From contig CABVRQ010000073.1 in the NCBI GenBank assembly GCA_902500695.1, positions 1 to 20,075 of the forward strand: a DNA stretch of 20,075 nucleotides. Direction: 5' to 3'. Position numbers and translations under genes: made by a program. The notes under the pieces are model-generated. The model searched no databases, was not told the DNA's origin, and worked only from the letters and a program-made list of their open reading frames with translations. The stretch is from an uncultured Nitrospira sp. (GTDB lineage Bacteria; Nitrospirota; Nitrospiria; Nitrospirales; UBA8639). Every line of letters begins with the position of its first letter. The stretch's first letter is position 1. Shown in pieces: positions 1 to 6,900 of this stretch.

Positions 1-1
1 T

Positions 2-76
2 TGGAGCGGGAAAGGGGATTTGAACCCCCGACCCTCGCCTTGGCAAGGCGATGCTCTACCACTGAGCTATTCCCGC
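2..76 (-). tRNA. tRNA-Gly (anticodon GCC)
   Basis: The minus strand folds as a full cloverleaf. The acceptor stem GCGGGAA pairs with TTCCCGC, the D arm is GCTC/GAGC, the anticodon stem is TCGCC/GGCGA around the loop TTGCCAA, and the T arm is GGGGG-TTCAAAT-CCCCT. The anticodon GCC reads GGC/GGT glycine codons. The discriminator base is T and the CCA end is encoded in the DNA. All stems pair, so this is a functional gene. A close sigma-70-type promoter lies at 98-126 on the same strand. Confidence 0.97.
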
Positions 77-97
77 TCTGTAGGAAAATTTGAACTG

Positions 98-126
98 ATT
101 CTAGTTGGCACCCTGGAGGCTGTCAA
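98..126 (-). promoter_or_regulatory. Sigma-70-type promoter of the tRNA-Gly gene
   Basis: On the minus strand TTGACA (121-126) is followed after exactly 17 bp by TAGAAT (98-103). This gives a predicted start about 15 nt before the mature tRNA. The -35 box is a perfect match and the -10 box matches at five of six positions. Confidence 0.75.
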
Positions 127-148
127 GCAACATCGAATAGGGTATACT
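105..148 (+). promoter_or_regulatory. Candidate promoter(s) of ugd
   Basis: Two overlapping possibilities are visible. The first is a sigma-70-type pair, CTGTCA (120-125) and TATACT (143-148), 17 bp apart. Its -35 box overlaps the -35 box of the divergent tRNA promoter. The second is a sigma-54-like element with TTGGCAC at 105-111 and GC at 119-120, which gives the required GG-N10-GC spacing, although its -12 part (AGGCT) is a poor match. Only mapping of transcript ends would decide which is used. Confidence 0.4.
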
Positions 149-228
149 AATTCGTTTGTTTTTAAGTGCAACAAGGTTTTAACCGAGTAAAATGGGAACA
201 TCATATTGAGAGCAGGGAGGATAAATTC

Positions 229-1560
229 ATGTATGTCAGCGTGATTGGAACCGGGTACGTTGGATTGGTGACAGGAGCCTGTTTTGCGGAGTTTGGCTTG
301 AATGTGCTGTGTATGGACACTGATGCCAGCCGGATTGCGGATTTGGAAAAGGGCAAGGTGCCATTCTATGAGCCAGGGCTTTCTGAGCTGGTGACTAAAA
401 ATCTGACGGCCGGGCATCTCCGATTTACCACAGATTTACACAAAGCCGTTGATGAAGCCCTTGTTATTTTTATTGCCGTAGGCACTCCATCCCGTGAGGA
501 CGGGTCTGCTGATCTGTCCTTTATCGATCAAGTGGCCAAAGATGTGGGAAGTCGGATGACGGGATATAAGGTGGTGGTGACGAAATCCACCGTGCCGGTC
601 GGAACGGCAAAACGCATTCGATCGATTATTCAGGATAATCAAACAGCGGCGTGTAGTTTTGGCGTGGTCTCGAACCCTGAGTTCCTTCGGGAAGGATCGG
701 CGATTGAGGATTTTTTGCGGCCCAATCGTGTGGTGATTGGAGCCGACAGCCCTGAATCAGTGGCGATTATGAAAGATTTGTACCGCCCCTTGTATATCCT
801 TGAAACGCCAATAGTGATTACTAATATTCCAACCGCTGAAATGATCAAATACGCCTCAAACGTCTTTTTGGCCACGAAAATTTCTTTTATTAATGAAATG
901 GCCAATCTCTGTGAAGGTGTTGGAGCCGATGTGCAAATGGTGGCCAAAGGGATGGGGTTAGACAAACGAATCGGGTCGAAATTTCTGCATGCGGGTCCAG
1001 GGTATGGAGGATCGTGTTTTGGAAAAGATACCGCCGCGTTGATCAATATCGGCAACGAAAATAATTATGAGATGACTATCGCCAAAGCCACCAAACGGGT
1101 GAACGACGAGCAGCGAGTCCGGATGATGGCGAAAATTCGAGAAGCAGTCGGGGAGTTGCGGGGCAAAACCATTGCCTTACTCGGGTTAGCCTTTAAACCC
1201 AACACCGACGATATTCGGGATTCACCGGCTTTGTATCTCGCAGAGCAGATCATGAAGGCGGGTGGGACCGTGCGGACCTATGATCCTGAGGCCTTGGAGA
1301 TATCGATGAAGGTGTTGCCAAACATGGTCCCCTGTCAGGATGCCTACCACACGATGGAAGGGGCAGATGCCGTGATCCTGGTTACGGAATGGAACCAGTT
1401 TAGAAGTTTGGATTTTGACCGGGTTCGGGCCGCAGTGACCTCTCCGATTTTTATCGATCTTCGCAATGTCTATGAACCCCAACGGATGGAAGATCTGGGG
1501 TTTCATTACGTTTCGGTGGGACGAAAAACCGTAGGAGCCCCTCCTTCCCAAAAAAACTAG
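229..1560 (+). CDS. ugd: UDP-glucose 6-dehydrogenase
   Basis: This cytoplasmic enzyme oxidises UDP-glucose to UDP-glucuronate with two NAD+, supplying nucleotide sugar for capsule, exopolysaccharide or lipopolysaccharide. The 443-residue product has the usual family length. The N-terminal Rossmann motif GTGYVG lies at about residues 7-12. Further family motifs are STVPVGT, NPEFLREG and the active-site segment GPGYGGSCFGKD, whose catalytic thiol is Cys263. The C-terminal UDP-binding domain is complete. I chose the ATG at 229 because the AGGGAGG ribosome site (214-220) lies 8 nt upstream and translation begins directly at the Rossmann strand. An in-frame ATG at 166 would add 21 residues with no match to the family. 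No other polysaccharide gene is in view, and the gene to the right converges on it, so it appears to be transcribed alone. Confidence 0.97.
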   Translation: MYVSVIGTGYVGLVTGACFAEFGLNVLCMDTDASRIADLEKGKVPFYEPGLSELVTKNLTAGHLRFTTDLHKAVDEALVIFIAVGTPSREDGSADLSFIDQVAKDVGSRMTGYKVVVTKSTVPVGTAKRIRSIIQDNQTAACSFGVVSNPEFLREGSAIEDFLRPNRVVIGADSPESVAIMKDLYRPLYILETPIVITNIPTAEMIKYASNVFLATKISFINEMANLCEGVGADVQMVAKGMGLDKRIGSKFLHAGPGYGGSCFGKDTAALINIGNENNYEMTIAKATKRVNDEQRVRMMAKIREAVGELRGKTIALLGLAFKPNTDDIRDSPALYLAEQIMKAGGTVRTYDPEALEISMKVLPNMVPCQDAYHTMEGADAVILVTEWNQFRSLDFDRVRAAVTSPIFIDLRNVYEPQRMEDLGFHYVSVGRKTVGAPPSQKN

Positions 1561-1590
1561 GAGATCGCAAAACACCCTTTTTGATCGATG

Positions 1591-1607
1591 CCCAAGCTTA
1601 GATTGGG
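1591..1607. other. Small hairpin between convergent genes
   Basis: CCCAA and TTGGG flank a 7-nt loop about 30 nt after the ugd stop codon. The stem is only 5 bp and no T-run follows, so termination here is possible but weakly supported. No other terminator is evident in 1561-1702. Confidence 0.2.
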
Positions 1608-1702
1608 AAGTCTGAAGCCTGACCCGAGAAAAGCCAGGATTAGGGCGAAAGACGAGTACCGTTACCTTCTAGGTCGGCTTTTGGGGTACTCTGCCAGCTG
1701 CC

Positions 1703-2371
1703 CTATTTGCGTTTATAGCCCATGCGGTCTAACACCTTCATGATGCGTTTTTGAAGTTTTTCGTCAGCCTCGCCCAATGCCAGGGCCAAAGGCTCGACGG
1801 CTGGTTTTCCAATCTTTCGAAGAATTTCGGTTGCCGATTGCCGAAGGTCGTCTTCGTCGGATACCAAAAATGGAATGACATCAGGGACACAGGGTGCGCC
1901 TATTTTGATCAAGGACTCATAGGCACGCTGTCGGACGTCACCGACTTCATCACTGAGCATTTCCACCAACGGTTTTACGGCTGCTTCCACCCGGAGTTCG
2001 CCGAGCACTTCAATGGCATGCTTGCGATTGAGCCAGTGCGAATCGGTAAGATCCTGCAGCGCAGCATCGGCGCGTTGAATACTGGGGTCCTTGGAGCGAA
2101 TGCGAAAACTTTTGACGATTCGTTTGCCGTCTTCCTCAACGACGCGAAGAGTAGCCCCGTCACCGATTTTGATCTTTTGCAAGTCTTCGACAGCTTCTTC
2201 ACTGACATCCATGAGAACGGTCTTCCCATCGTACGCCAAGAGTTCGACCTCGATTTGTCTTGCCTCAAGATTGATCGCAGTGACGTTTTCGGTCACAAGA
2301 TTAAACCCATCTTTTTTCGTGCCACTTTTGGGGCCGATTGAAATGAGTTTTGCGGGTGCTTCATTTGCCAT
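1703..2371 (-). CDS. HEAT-repeat protein with an N-terminal beta-rich domain
   Basis: The 222-residue product has two parts. Residues 1 to about 95 are beta-rich (strand-like segments around QIEVELLAYDGKTVLMDV and GATLRVVEEDGKRIV) and I cannot assign them to a family. Residues of about 105-222 carry roughly four HEAT/PBS-lyase-like helical repeats with the typical pattern of VR, A..L and IG. There is no signal peptide or membrane segment, so the protein is cytoplasmic and HEAT repeats normally mediate protein-protein contacts. It ends in MGYKRK, where three other HEAT proteins of the window have LGW.P. It is the last gene of the four-gene HEAT operon, 49 nt after the preceding gene. The only ribosome site is AAGGA, rather far from the ATG, which may mean weaker or coupled translation. 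The partner is unknown. Confidence 0.8.
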   Translation of the reverse strand: MANEAPAKLISIGPKSGTKKDGFNLVTENVTAINLEARQIEVELLAYDGKTVLMDVSEEAVEDLQKIKIGDGATLRVVEEDGKRIVKSFRIRSKDPSIQRADAALQDLTDSHWLNRKHAIEVLGELRVEAAVKPLVEMLSDEVGDVRQRAYESLIKIGAPCVPDVIPFLVSDEDDLRQSATEILRKIGKPAVEPLALALGEADEKLQKRIMKVLDRMGYKRK

Positions 2372-2420
2372 GATGATTTAGTGTCCTTATTTGTTGTTAA
2401 AAAAACGAAAAGATCTTTTG

Positions 2421-3194
2421 TTACGATGATTGGGCAGAACCGGGTGTCCACCCCAAACTTGCCAGTGCACCTTCAGCGGTGTCCCGAACCATTTCATTTT
2501 CATCCTCGAGTAAAGGGACAAGGGGATCGATGGCTCGACTATCCTTAAATCGAGCCAGTGATTCTGCGGCATTCCGTCGAACCAACCAGTCCTCATCAGC
2601 CAGAGCCTGAATTAATGGATCCAAACTGCGGGGATCGCCAATTTTACCCAACGCCTCGGCCGCGTGCCTGCGCACAATCCAATTTGCGGCATGTAAACCT
2701 TCCACCAGAGCATCAGTGGCGCGGGAATCCCCCAATTTTTTTAATACTCTTGCAGCATCCTCGCGGAGGGTCGCGTCCATTAAGGCATCGACTAAGGCGG
2801 GAACCGCATCAGGATGCCCAATCCGTTCTAACGCCCAGATGGCAGCGGTGCGCACACCTCCATCCTTGTCGAGACGGAGGGCATGGACCAATGGTTCCAC
2901 CGATTTGATCGCACGGAGTTTCCCGAGAGCGGTAGCTGCCTGTTCCCGAACAGACCATTCCTCATCATCTTGCAACGCCTCAATCAGGGGATCTACGGCC
3001 GATTCCCCAATTTGAACCAAGGCGCTTGTGGCTGCCTCACGAACCACACAATCGTCTTCCAAGAACATATTGATCAGCTTTGGAATTGCTTCAGAGCCGG
3101 CTTCTCCGAGCCGGGAGGCGGCATGATTCCGAAGGGCTTCATTGTCATCACGAAGCGCCGACAATAAGGGATCTACGTGGTTACCTTCCGTCAT
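2421..3194 (-). CDS. HEAT-repeat protein (about eight repeats)
   Basis: The protein is 257 residues long and consists almost wholly of HEAT/PBS-lyase-like repeats of about 31 residues. Segments such as NWIVRRHAAEALGKIGDPRS and DWLVRRNAAESL recur, forming a short superhelical solenoid. No catalytic domain, signal peptide or membrane segment is visible, so a cytoplasmic scaffold or adaptor role is the only fair inference. It ends with LGWTPG, a cap motif shared with two other HEAT proteins here. The frame is open to 3239, but I chose the ATG at 3194 because AAAGGAG lies 10 nt upstream and this start falls 16 nt after the stop of the preceding gene. Starting at 3239 would overlap that gene by 29 nt. 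It is third in the operon. Confidence 0.82.
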   Translation of the reverse strand: MTEGNHVDPLLSALRDDNEALRNHAASRLGEAGSEAIPKLINMFLEDDCVVREAATSALVQIGESAVDPLIEALQDDEEWSVREQAATALGKLRAIKSVEPLVHALRLDKDGGVRTAAIWALERIGHPDAVPALVDALMDATLREDAARVLKKLGDSRATDALVEGLHAANWIVRRHAAEALGKIGDPRSLDPLIQALADEDWLVRRNAAESLARFKDSRAIDPLVPLLEDENEMVRDTAEGALASLGWTPGSAQSS

Positions 3195-3210
3195 GGGTTC
3201 AACACTCCTT

Positions 3211-4302
3211 TTATTCCTTTTCAGCCCAGGCTTCTTCATCCATGCTCATTTGTGCAGTGGCAGCCTCGAGTTTGTCAAGGATGACCCCTGAATTATAGGA
3301 AATCAGGCCATCCCGGTCCGTTTTTAATCTGGCAAATAATTCCATATGGGGTCGTAGGACTTCGACTTCTTTTACTTTCTCCAGGGCTTCGACCGCGAGT
3401 ATGCGAAGAGGGCGACAGGGAATGGATTCAATAAATAACTCAACCGGCCGGGGATCACCGATGAGTCCAAGGGATTTCAGAGCATGCTCTTTTACCCCCG
3501 TATCGCTGTCTGACCGGAGCCGGACCATGAGTGGTTCCACCGCTCGAATATCGCCAATTTTGCCAAGAGTGTCTGCTGCGGCTTCCCGAACGATCCAATC
3601 ATCGTCCTCCAGGTATTCAATGAGAATTTCAACGATTGGGCGGCCAATACGATGCAGTTGGATGACCGCTTCCTGCCGCACGCCTTCTTTTAACTCGGAT
3701 TCGTCGACCGCCCTCAGGTGGTCCATCGTTTGATCGACACGGTCTCGAATCGCACCTAATTTTCGCAAGGTATCGGTGGCCAGGTCACGAAGATCGGGGT
3801 CGGACATGGCATCAACAAACCCATCTGCCGATCGAGGATCAAGTAGATGAGCGAGGATCTCTGCGGCTCGGAGTCGGATGGCGGGATCGGGATCCTTGAG
3901 CCGTTCCGATAGAGGACCGATAGAGGTGGGAATAACCCCGAGGAGTGCCGTGACTTTTTCCTGGAGAGTATCGTCGCGTAAATGCTCTAAGAGTGCAGCT
4001 GCGGTGGCTTCATCCAAAATGCCAGCCATATGTTCTAAGGCATCCACGGCAGCCTGTCTCACCTGTTCATCTTCATCCTTCAGGACATGGGCGAGGGCCT
4101 GGCCGGCTCGGGGATCCCGCAGGCGGGCCAGCATTTTTGCGGCTTCCACCTTGTAGTGAGTGGAACCGGTCGCCATGGCGTGAATAATGGCTTCGACGGC
4201 CTTGGGTCCTCCCTTCATGCAGGTGGAGGTGGCCCGCATTCGGCGCCAATCTTCCTCATGATCCAGTTCAGAGATGATGGTTTCGAAGGTTTCTTTCGGC
4301 AT
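3211..4302 (-). CDS. HEAT-repeat protein (about ten repeats)
   Basis: This 363-residue protein is an all-helical HEAT solenoid. Repeats such as DWIVREAAADTLGKIGDIRA and DPRAGQALAHVLKDEDEQVR have the PBS-lyase-type pattern. Repeats run from about residue 10 to 330. The C-terminal 35 residues, ending MSMDEEAWAEKE, are acidic and lack the LGW.P cap found in its neighbours. No export signal is present. The gene begins 15 nt after the 4318-5415 gene and is followed 16 nt later by the next HEAT gene, so the genes are almost certainly co-transcribed. Its own ribosome site is poor, which suggests translational coupling to the gene before it. The function is unknown; binding another protein or holding together a complex is inferred from the fold only. 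Confidence 0.82.
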   Translation of the reverse strand: MPKETFETIISELDHEEDWRRMRATSTCMKGGPKAVEAIIHAMATGSTHYKVEAAKMLARLRDPRAGQALAHVLKDEDEQVRQAAVDALEHMAGILDEATAAALLEHLRDDTLQEKVTALLGVIPTSIGPLSERLKDPDPAIRLRAAEILAHLLDPRSADGFVDAMSDPDLRDLATDTLRKLGAIRDRVDQTMDHLRAVDESELKEGVRQEAVIQLHRIGRPIVEILIEYLEDDDWIVREAAADTLGKIGDIRAVEPLMVRLRSDSDTGVKEHALKSLGLIGDPRPVELFIESIPCRPLRILAVEALEKVKEVEVLRPHMELFARLKTDRDGLISYNSGVILDKLEAATAQMSMDEEAWAEKE

Positions 4303-4317
4303 CGTCAGGTCTTTCGG

Positions 4318-5415
4318 TTAGATGCGTATCTGTCCCGGCCTCCAGCCGAGGTGAGAAAGGGATTCCAACACATGACGACGGAGATTGTCATTTTTAGTAG
4401 TTTTTAAGAGCTTTAGCAACGGATTCACGGCATTTTGGCCAAACTGCGTCAGGGCTTCGGCGGCTTCTGTCCGCAGGAGCGTACTTTGCAGCGCTTGTAT
4501 TAGAGCTGGAATAGCCTGTGGGTCACGAATCTTACCCAAGGCCCTGATGGCGGCTTCCAGGGGGGGAAGATCTTCTTTATATTGAGGGTCGGTGCATCCT
4601 TCCATGCGATCTTCGTAGGTTTCCTTGGGTAGCGAGTTGACCAACGCGATTAACATGGGAATGGCTTCGGTGGATCGGATCTGGCCGAGTGCTTCAATCG
4701 AGGGCAATTTGAGCGAAGGCGTATCGAGGGCGAGGGACGAGAGCAAAAGAGGAATGGCACGGGGATCGCCGATCTGGCCAAGTGCTCGCACGGCGTCTTG
4801 GCGCACGGCAGTATCGGAATCTTCGAGAACCAGAATCATCAGGTGTCCTACCGCTTCCAGGGGTTTCAAAAGGGCTAACGCTTCCACCGCACGCAACCGG
4901 ACTTTCCAATTTGGATCTTTTAATTTTTCCAATAACTTTGGAATGCTGGGGTTGCCGATGGTTTGAATGCCCCGTCCCGCTTCCTCTCGCACGGCCGGCA
5001 CTTTATCCTGGAGCAGCAAAATCAATGTATCAATGGCTTGGGGACTCTGAATGCGACTGAGGCCTTTGGCTGCCGACATGCGCACAATCCAGTTAGAATT
5101 TAATACCGCGGACAATAAAGGGTCTAATACTTGATCGTTGGCGATATCGGCTAGAATGCACGCGGCGGATTCCTGAACTTGAAGATTTGCATCCTGAAGG
5201 CAAAACCCTAACGAGAGAATGGCCGGTTCTCCAAGAATTTTCAAGGCAGAGGTTGCGGCCTCTCGCACGGCCCGATCAGAGTCACGAAGCGCCCGAATCA
5301 ATGGTTGAACACTACGGGGATCGCCAAGGCGTCCAAGGGCCACGGCCGCATCCTCGCGCACGCCCCAATCCTCGTCATCCAGGGCAGAAATATGTTCAGC
5401 GACTGAGTCGACCAT
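4318..5415 (-). CDS. HEAT-repeat protein, first gene of the HEAT operon
   Basis: The 365-residue product contains about ten to eleven HEAT/PBS-lyase-like repeats. Examples are DWGVREDAAVALGRLGDPRS near the N-terminus and TAVRQDAVRALGQIGDPRAI in the middle. It closes with LGWRPGQIRI, matching the LGW.P ending of other HEAT proteins in the window. A non-repeat insertion of about 20 residues near the middle (around KETYEDRMEGC) breaks the solenoid. I chose the ATG at 5415, with GGAG 5 nt upstream, over an in-frame GTG at 5445 that lacks a convincing ribosome site. It is the promoter-proximal gene of the operon, and an 8-bp inverted repeat (5451-5470) sits just upstream. It is probably cytoplasmic and its role is unknown. 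Confidence 0.82.
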   Translation of the reverse strand: MVDSVAEHISALDDEDWGVREDAAVALGRLGDPRSVQPLIRALRDSDRAVREAATSALKILGEPAILSLGFCLQDANLQVQESAACILADIANDQVLDPLLSAVLNSNWIVRMSAAKGLSRIQSPQAIDTLILLLQDKVPAVREEAGRGIQTIGNPSIPKLLEKLKDPNWKVRLRAVEALALLKPLEAVGHLMILVLEDSDTAVRQDAVRALGQIGDPRAIPLLLSSLALDTPSLKLPSIEALGQIRSTEAIPMLIALVNSLPKETYEDRMEGCTDPQYKEDLPPLEAAIRALGKIRDPQAIPALIQALQSTLLRTEAAEALTQFGQNAVNPLLKLLKTTKNDNLRRHVLESLSHLGWRPGQIRI

Positions 5416-5450
5416 GTCTGCTCCAAGTGGCGGAATGAAGACCACACTCG

Positions 5451-5470
5451 TTTCCCTACCATTAGGGAAA
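5451..5470. promoter_or_regulatory. Inverted repeat upstream of the HEAT operon (possible operator)
   Basis: TTTCCCTA-CCAT-TAGGGAAA is a perfect 8-bp inverted repeat with a 4-nt spacer. It ends 35 nt before the first HEAT start codon. It could be a dimeric repressor site or a hairpin in the 5' untranslated region. It lies just downstream of the candidate promoter at 5483-5512, a usual place for an operator. No T-run follows, so a terminator is unlikely. Confidence 0.5.
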
Positions 5471-5482
5471 ACCCCAAAGTCG

Positions 5483-5512
5483 ACGTTACCACACGATTTT
5501 TTGAAGGGTCAA
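5483..5512 (-). promoter_or_regulatory. Candidate promoter of the HEAT operon
   Basis: On the minus strand TTGACC (5507-5512) is followed after 18 bp by TAACGT (5483-5488). The -35 box is good (five of six) and the -10 box is weak (three of six). The position between the 121-residue gene and the HEAT genes is sensible. Confidence 0.3.
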
Positions 5513-5553
5513 TGAGGTAGAAGAGAGGTCGTCTGTGCGGGTGTTCGTATGTC

Positions 5554-5919
5554 CTACACCGATCGAAACACCGCTAAGAGGTCGCTCAGTGCTAACATTT
5601 TAATTCTCAGAACGTCATGCTCCTGTTGGAGGCTGTCTTTTAGGGGCTGATCGGTTGGGGTTTTCAGAAATTTTTCACACAGTGTCGTAATCCGTTGAAA
5701 TTCCGTCTCCGCCTTGTTTTTGACTACCCGGTTTGTCGCGAGAAGCTCCGTTACCTGAGTATGAGTCTCGGCCAGATGTTTTTGAAATTCTCCTTCCGGA
5801 AGTGAGCGTTTGGTGGCCTCATCCAGGCATCGGTCGATGTATTGGGAGAGGAGGACATAAAATCTCACCAATGTTTCGGTGGTGGTGATATGTGGGAGAG
5901 TCGTCTCAAGTTCAGTCAT
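5554..5919 (-). CDS. Small helical protein of unknown function
   Basis: I do not recognise this 121-residue protein. It is predicted to be all helical and is rich in charged residues and leucine, with no signal peptide or membrane segment. Segments such as ETLVRFYVLLSQYIDRCLDE and QRITTLCEKFLKTP suggest a helical bundle or short coiled coil. The ATG at 5919 has AAAGGA about 6 nt upstream. It lies 138 nt upstream of the HEAT operon on the same strand. It may be co-transcribed with it, although the gap contains a candidate promoter and an inverted repeat that could give the HEAT genes their own control. A helical accessory protein acting with the HEAT proteins is possible but not shown. Confidence 0.7.
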   Translation of the reverse strand: MTELETTLPHITTTETLVRFYVLLSQYIDRCLDEATKRSLPEGEFQKHLAETHTQVTELLATNRVVKNKAETEFQRITTLCEKFLKTPTDQPLKDSLQQEHDVLRIKMLALSDLLAVFRSV

Positions 5920-6328
5920 GATCGTTCCTTTCAGGTTGAGCCGTTTACTCGAGTCAAGTAGGAATCATTGGCCTCTTCAAGGAGGCGTTCTATCATCATT
6001 CTGACAATATAAGGTGAGATGGTGCAAGTCCAGAATGATGGATCGAGAGCAATATGATTCTGGTTGAGCGTAGACTATTTGCGGGATTCTTCCTGAATGG
6101 ATTTGGGGAGGGAGATGATGAGGAGGAGGATGAAGGGAAAGGTAAGTAGGATGTGCCCCTTTGAGTTTGGCGAGCCACCCGAGGACTGCGCCGGAAGGTC
6201 AAATAGGATTGATGATGCCCATGTTGAATATCTCATGGAACGTCAACCTTAATCTGGTGGGTTTTCTGGACTGAGCGTAGCCTAATAATAGCGTGGTATT
6301 TCGACGTCAGCTGGGTTACTGGCCGTGG
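5920..6328. other. Gene-free stretch holding a transporter relic
   Basis: No intact gene lies here. The one recognisable item is the decayed C-terminal end of a BCCT transporter at 6075-6265 on the minus strand. A low-complexity minus-strand frame at 5996-6202, with serine runs, is a by-product of that relic in another frame. Confidence 0.6.
6075..6265 (-). pseudogene. Remnant of a BCCT-family transporter C-terminus
   Basis: Read on the minus strand, the last segment translates as GHILLTFPFILLLIISLP followed by KSIQEESRK and a stop. This aligns with the end of the intact BCCT transporter at 6901-8388 (GAILAAFPFVFVIIILII, then SLLKSFQEESR). Further upstream, fragments matching NPPNRIK and WGII are present, but in different frames and with an in-frame stop. 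At DNA level both loci share GGGAGATGATGAG and related stretches with a small deletion. The relic therefore derives from a second transporter copy whose other parts are gone. It has no start codon and several frame breaks, so no product is expected. Confidence 0.75.
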
Positions 6329-6778
6329 TTATCCTTTCCCTACATCAATAAATATTTTTGCCTCGGTTATGGTGTTGCCTGAATAGCGGTTCGTCATGAC
6401 TTTCAGGCAGTCGTCCTCTAAAAACACATTAATGCCAAATGGCCGAAGATTGCATTTCGTAATTTCCGCGCTCTCGCTGGTAATTTCTTTGACTTCGAGA
6501 ACAATCTCGTCGGCCAAGGCGACTTCGATCACCTTTCCCTTGGCAATGACGGTAATCACATCAAGCAACGAAGTATTGTTACTCACGATTGGGCGCCATT
6601 CCTTACCTTGTTGATCGGCAGGAATGGTCACCCATATTTCAGGAGCATCACCTCTTCCAATTAAAACTGGAATAAACCCATTGACTGACACTAATGCCAC
6701 ACCATCGACCAGTTTATTCGTCGCAATCTCTAGCTGTGTGTAAGGTGTAAATTCTTTTGGAAGTGAGTCTAACTTCAT
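6329..6778 (-). CDS. Hypothetical protein, beta-rich
   Basis: I do not recognise this 149-residue protein. It alternates short hydrophobic strand-like segments (KLVDGVALVSVNGFIPVLIG, EVALADEIVLEVKEI, TEAKIFIDVGKG) with polar loops, suggesting a soluble beta-rich fold. No signal peptide or membrane segment is present. I chose the ATG at 6778 because GAGAGG lies about 6 nt upstream. The frame stays open to 7021, but the extension overlaps the transporter gene in another frame and has no ribosome site. It lies 122 nt downstream of the BCCT transporter, between that gene and the relic of a second copy. It may be transcribed from the transporter promoter, but nothing in the sequence ties it to transport. 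Confidence 0.7.
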   Translation of the reverse strand: MKLDSLPKEFTPYTQLEIATNKLVDGVALVSVNGFIPVLIGRGDAPEIWVTIPADQQGKEWRPIVSNNTSLLDVITVIAKGKVIEVALADEIVLEVKEITSESAEITKCNLRPFGINVFLEDDCLKVMTNRYSGNTITEAKIFIDVGKG

Positions 6779-6900
6779 GAGATTCCTCTCTAACATTTCT
6801 GTGAGTAGGTATATTTTAGGGGTTGCAAGGATTAGCAGTAATAGCGATTTCTTTAGGTCAAAGCAACTCCTGACTGATTGTGCCTTTTGTTGCGCTAAGC

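Noticed and set aside
1751..2341. Long plus-strand open frame of 196 codons
   Set aside because: It lies entirely antisense to the HEAT gene at 1703-2371, has no ribosome site and shows no domain pattern, whereas the minus strand shows clear HEAT repeats.
2408..2419. Palindrome AAAAGATCTTTT between two HEAT genes
   Set aside because: Pure AT arms around GATC give little stability, no T-run terminator follows, and such palindromes arise readily in AT-rich spacers.
1703..5415. Reading the HEAT cluster as phycobilisome lyases
   Set aside because: PBS-lyase-type HEAT repeats are a general protein-binding module; there is no phycobiliprotein or bilin gene here and the host is not a cyanobacterium.
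5996..6202. Open frame of 68 codons on the minus strand with a serine run
   Set aside because: It is the wrong frame of the BCCT relic; the serines come from shifted leucine/isoleucine codons, and no ribosome site precedes it.
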